Assembly (NCBI GenBank): GCA_007121175.1
Contig: SKMG01000225.1
Coordinates: forward strand, 1 to 8,488
Length of the DNA stretch: 8,488 nucleotides
Origin: Trueperaceae bacterium
GTDB taxonomy: Bacteria; Deinococcota; Deinococci; Deinococcales; Trueperaceae
Direction: 5' to 3'
Shown here: in pieces, positions 8,285 through 8,488 of the stretch
How positions within the stretch are numbered: the first letter of the stretch is position 1
Layout of the letters: each line of letters starts with the position of its first letter
Translations under genes and position numbers: made by a program
Notes under the pieces: model-generated
What the model was told of the DNA's origin: nothing
What the model saw: only the letters and a program-made list of their open reading frames with translations
Databases searched by the model: none

Positions 8285-8488
8285 GACGATGCCTCCTGGT
8301 CGTTGGGCGGCGCGCCCCGAGGTGCTTCGAGCCAGGCGATGTCGGCTGCCTCGGACCGCATGGCCTCGCGCGCCCGCGCGAGCCCCTCTGATACGCGGCG
8401 CCTGGAGGTGCCGCCGTAGCTGTCGCGGGCGTCGGCGACCGCCTCCGGCTCGAGCGCCCGGTAGACGTCGTCCTCGAAGTGCGGCGAG
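8281..8488 (-). CDS. argH: Argininosuccinate lyase, C-terminal 68 residues only
   Basis: Splits argininosuccinate into arginine and fumarate, the last step of arginine synthesis. Only the C-terminal helical domain is inside the window: SPHFEDDVYRALEPEAVADARDSYGGTSRRRVSEGLARAREAM, matching the 'hFe.DVy..L.pe..v..R.s.GGTsp.rV..ql..a' end of ArgH. The catalytic residues lie outside. The product ends in a low-complexity tail (APRGAPPNDQEASS) whose codons supply the ribosome binding site of the next gene; stop TGA overlaps that gene's ATG. Confidence 0.88.
   Translation of the reverse strand, partial: SPHFEDDVYRALEPEAVADARDSYGGTSRRRVSEGLARAREAMRSEAADIAWLEAPRGAPPNDQEASS

Overview
This is a very GC-rich, gene-dense bacterial window with ordinary chromosomal (core-metabolism and envelope) genes. 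I see no mobile element, CRISPR array, RNA gene or prophage. Ten coding regions are supported; two of them (an FtsX/LolE-type permease at the left edge and argH at the right edge) run off the window. The GTG starts, a LolE-like permease and several secreted or envelope proteins suggest a diderm bacterium. Many first genes have a TANNNT box directly upstream of the start codon, a leaderless style known from Deinococcota and Actinobacteria. My weak preference is Deinococcota (for example a Trueperaceae-like genome), but a high-GC proteobacterium is not excluded.

Layout. On the minus strand at the left are a LolE-like ABC permease (1-1138, partial) and, upstream of it, a secreted 3D-domain protein (1302-1988). 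A short intergenic region with divergent promoters leads to tgt on the plus strand (2136-3437), a tRNA-guanine transglycosylase with an unusual substrate-pocket loop. Convergent to tgt is a minus-strand operon: proC (4039-4881) followed by a small secreted beta-rich protein (3458-4042), joined by an ATGA overlap. Divergent from proC is a plus-strand pair, an ArsR-type repressor (5064-5471) and an SRPBCC/AHSA1 protein (5468-5965). It is also joined by ATGA and has a clear promoter with a palindromic operator on its -35 box. Next comes a minus-strand type I L-asparaginase (5988-7031), divergent from a plus-strand membrane protein with a bacterial PH-like domain (7123-7584). At the right end the minus-strand argH C-terminus (8281-8488) overlaps by ATGA a GNAT acetyltransferase resembling short N-acetylglutamate synthases (7664-8284).

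Themes. Amino-acid metabolism recurs (proC, ansA, argH plus a probable N-acetylglutamate synthase). There is also a consistent split in start signals. Genes that begin transcription units mostly have an (extended) -10 box 5-9 nt before the start codon and no Shine-Dalgarno sequence, whereas second genes overlap the first by ATGA and mostly carry a Shine-Dalgarno. The most interesting leads are the Tgt pocket variation, the ArsR operator/promoter, the leaderless organisation, and the argH-linked GNAT with its three-cysteine motif. I found no clearly new multi-gene system.
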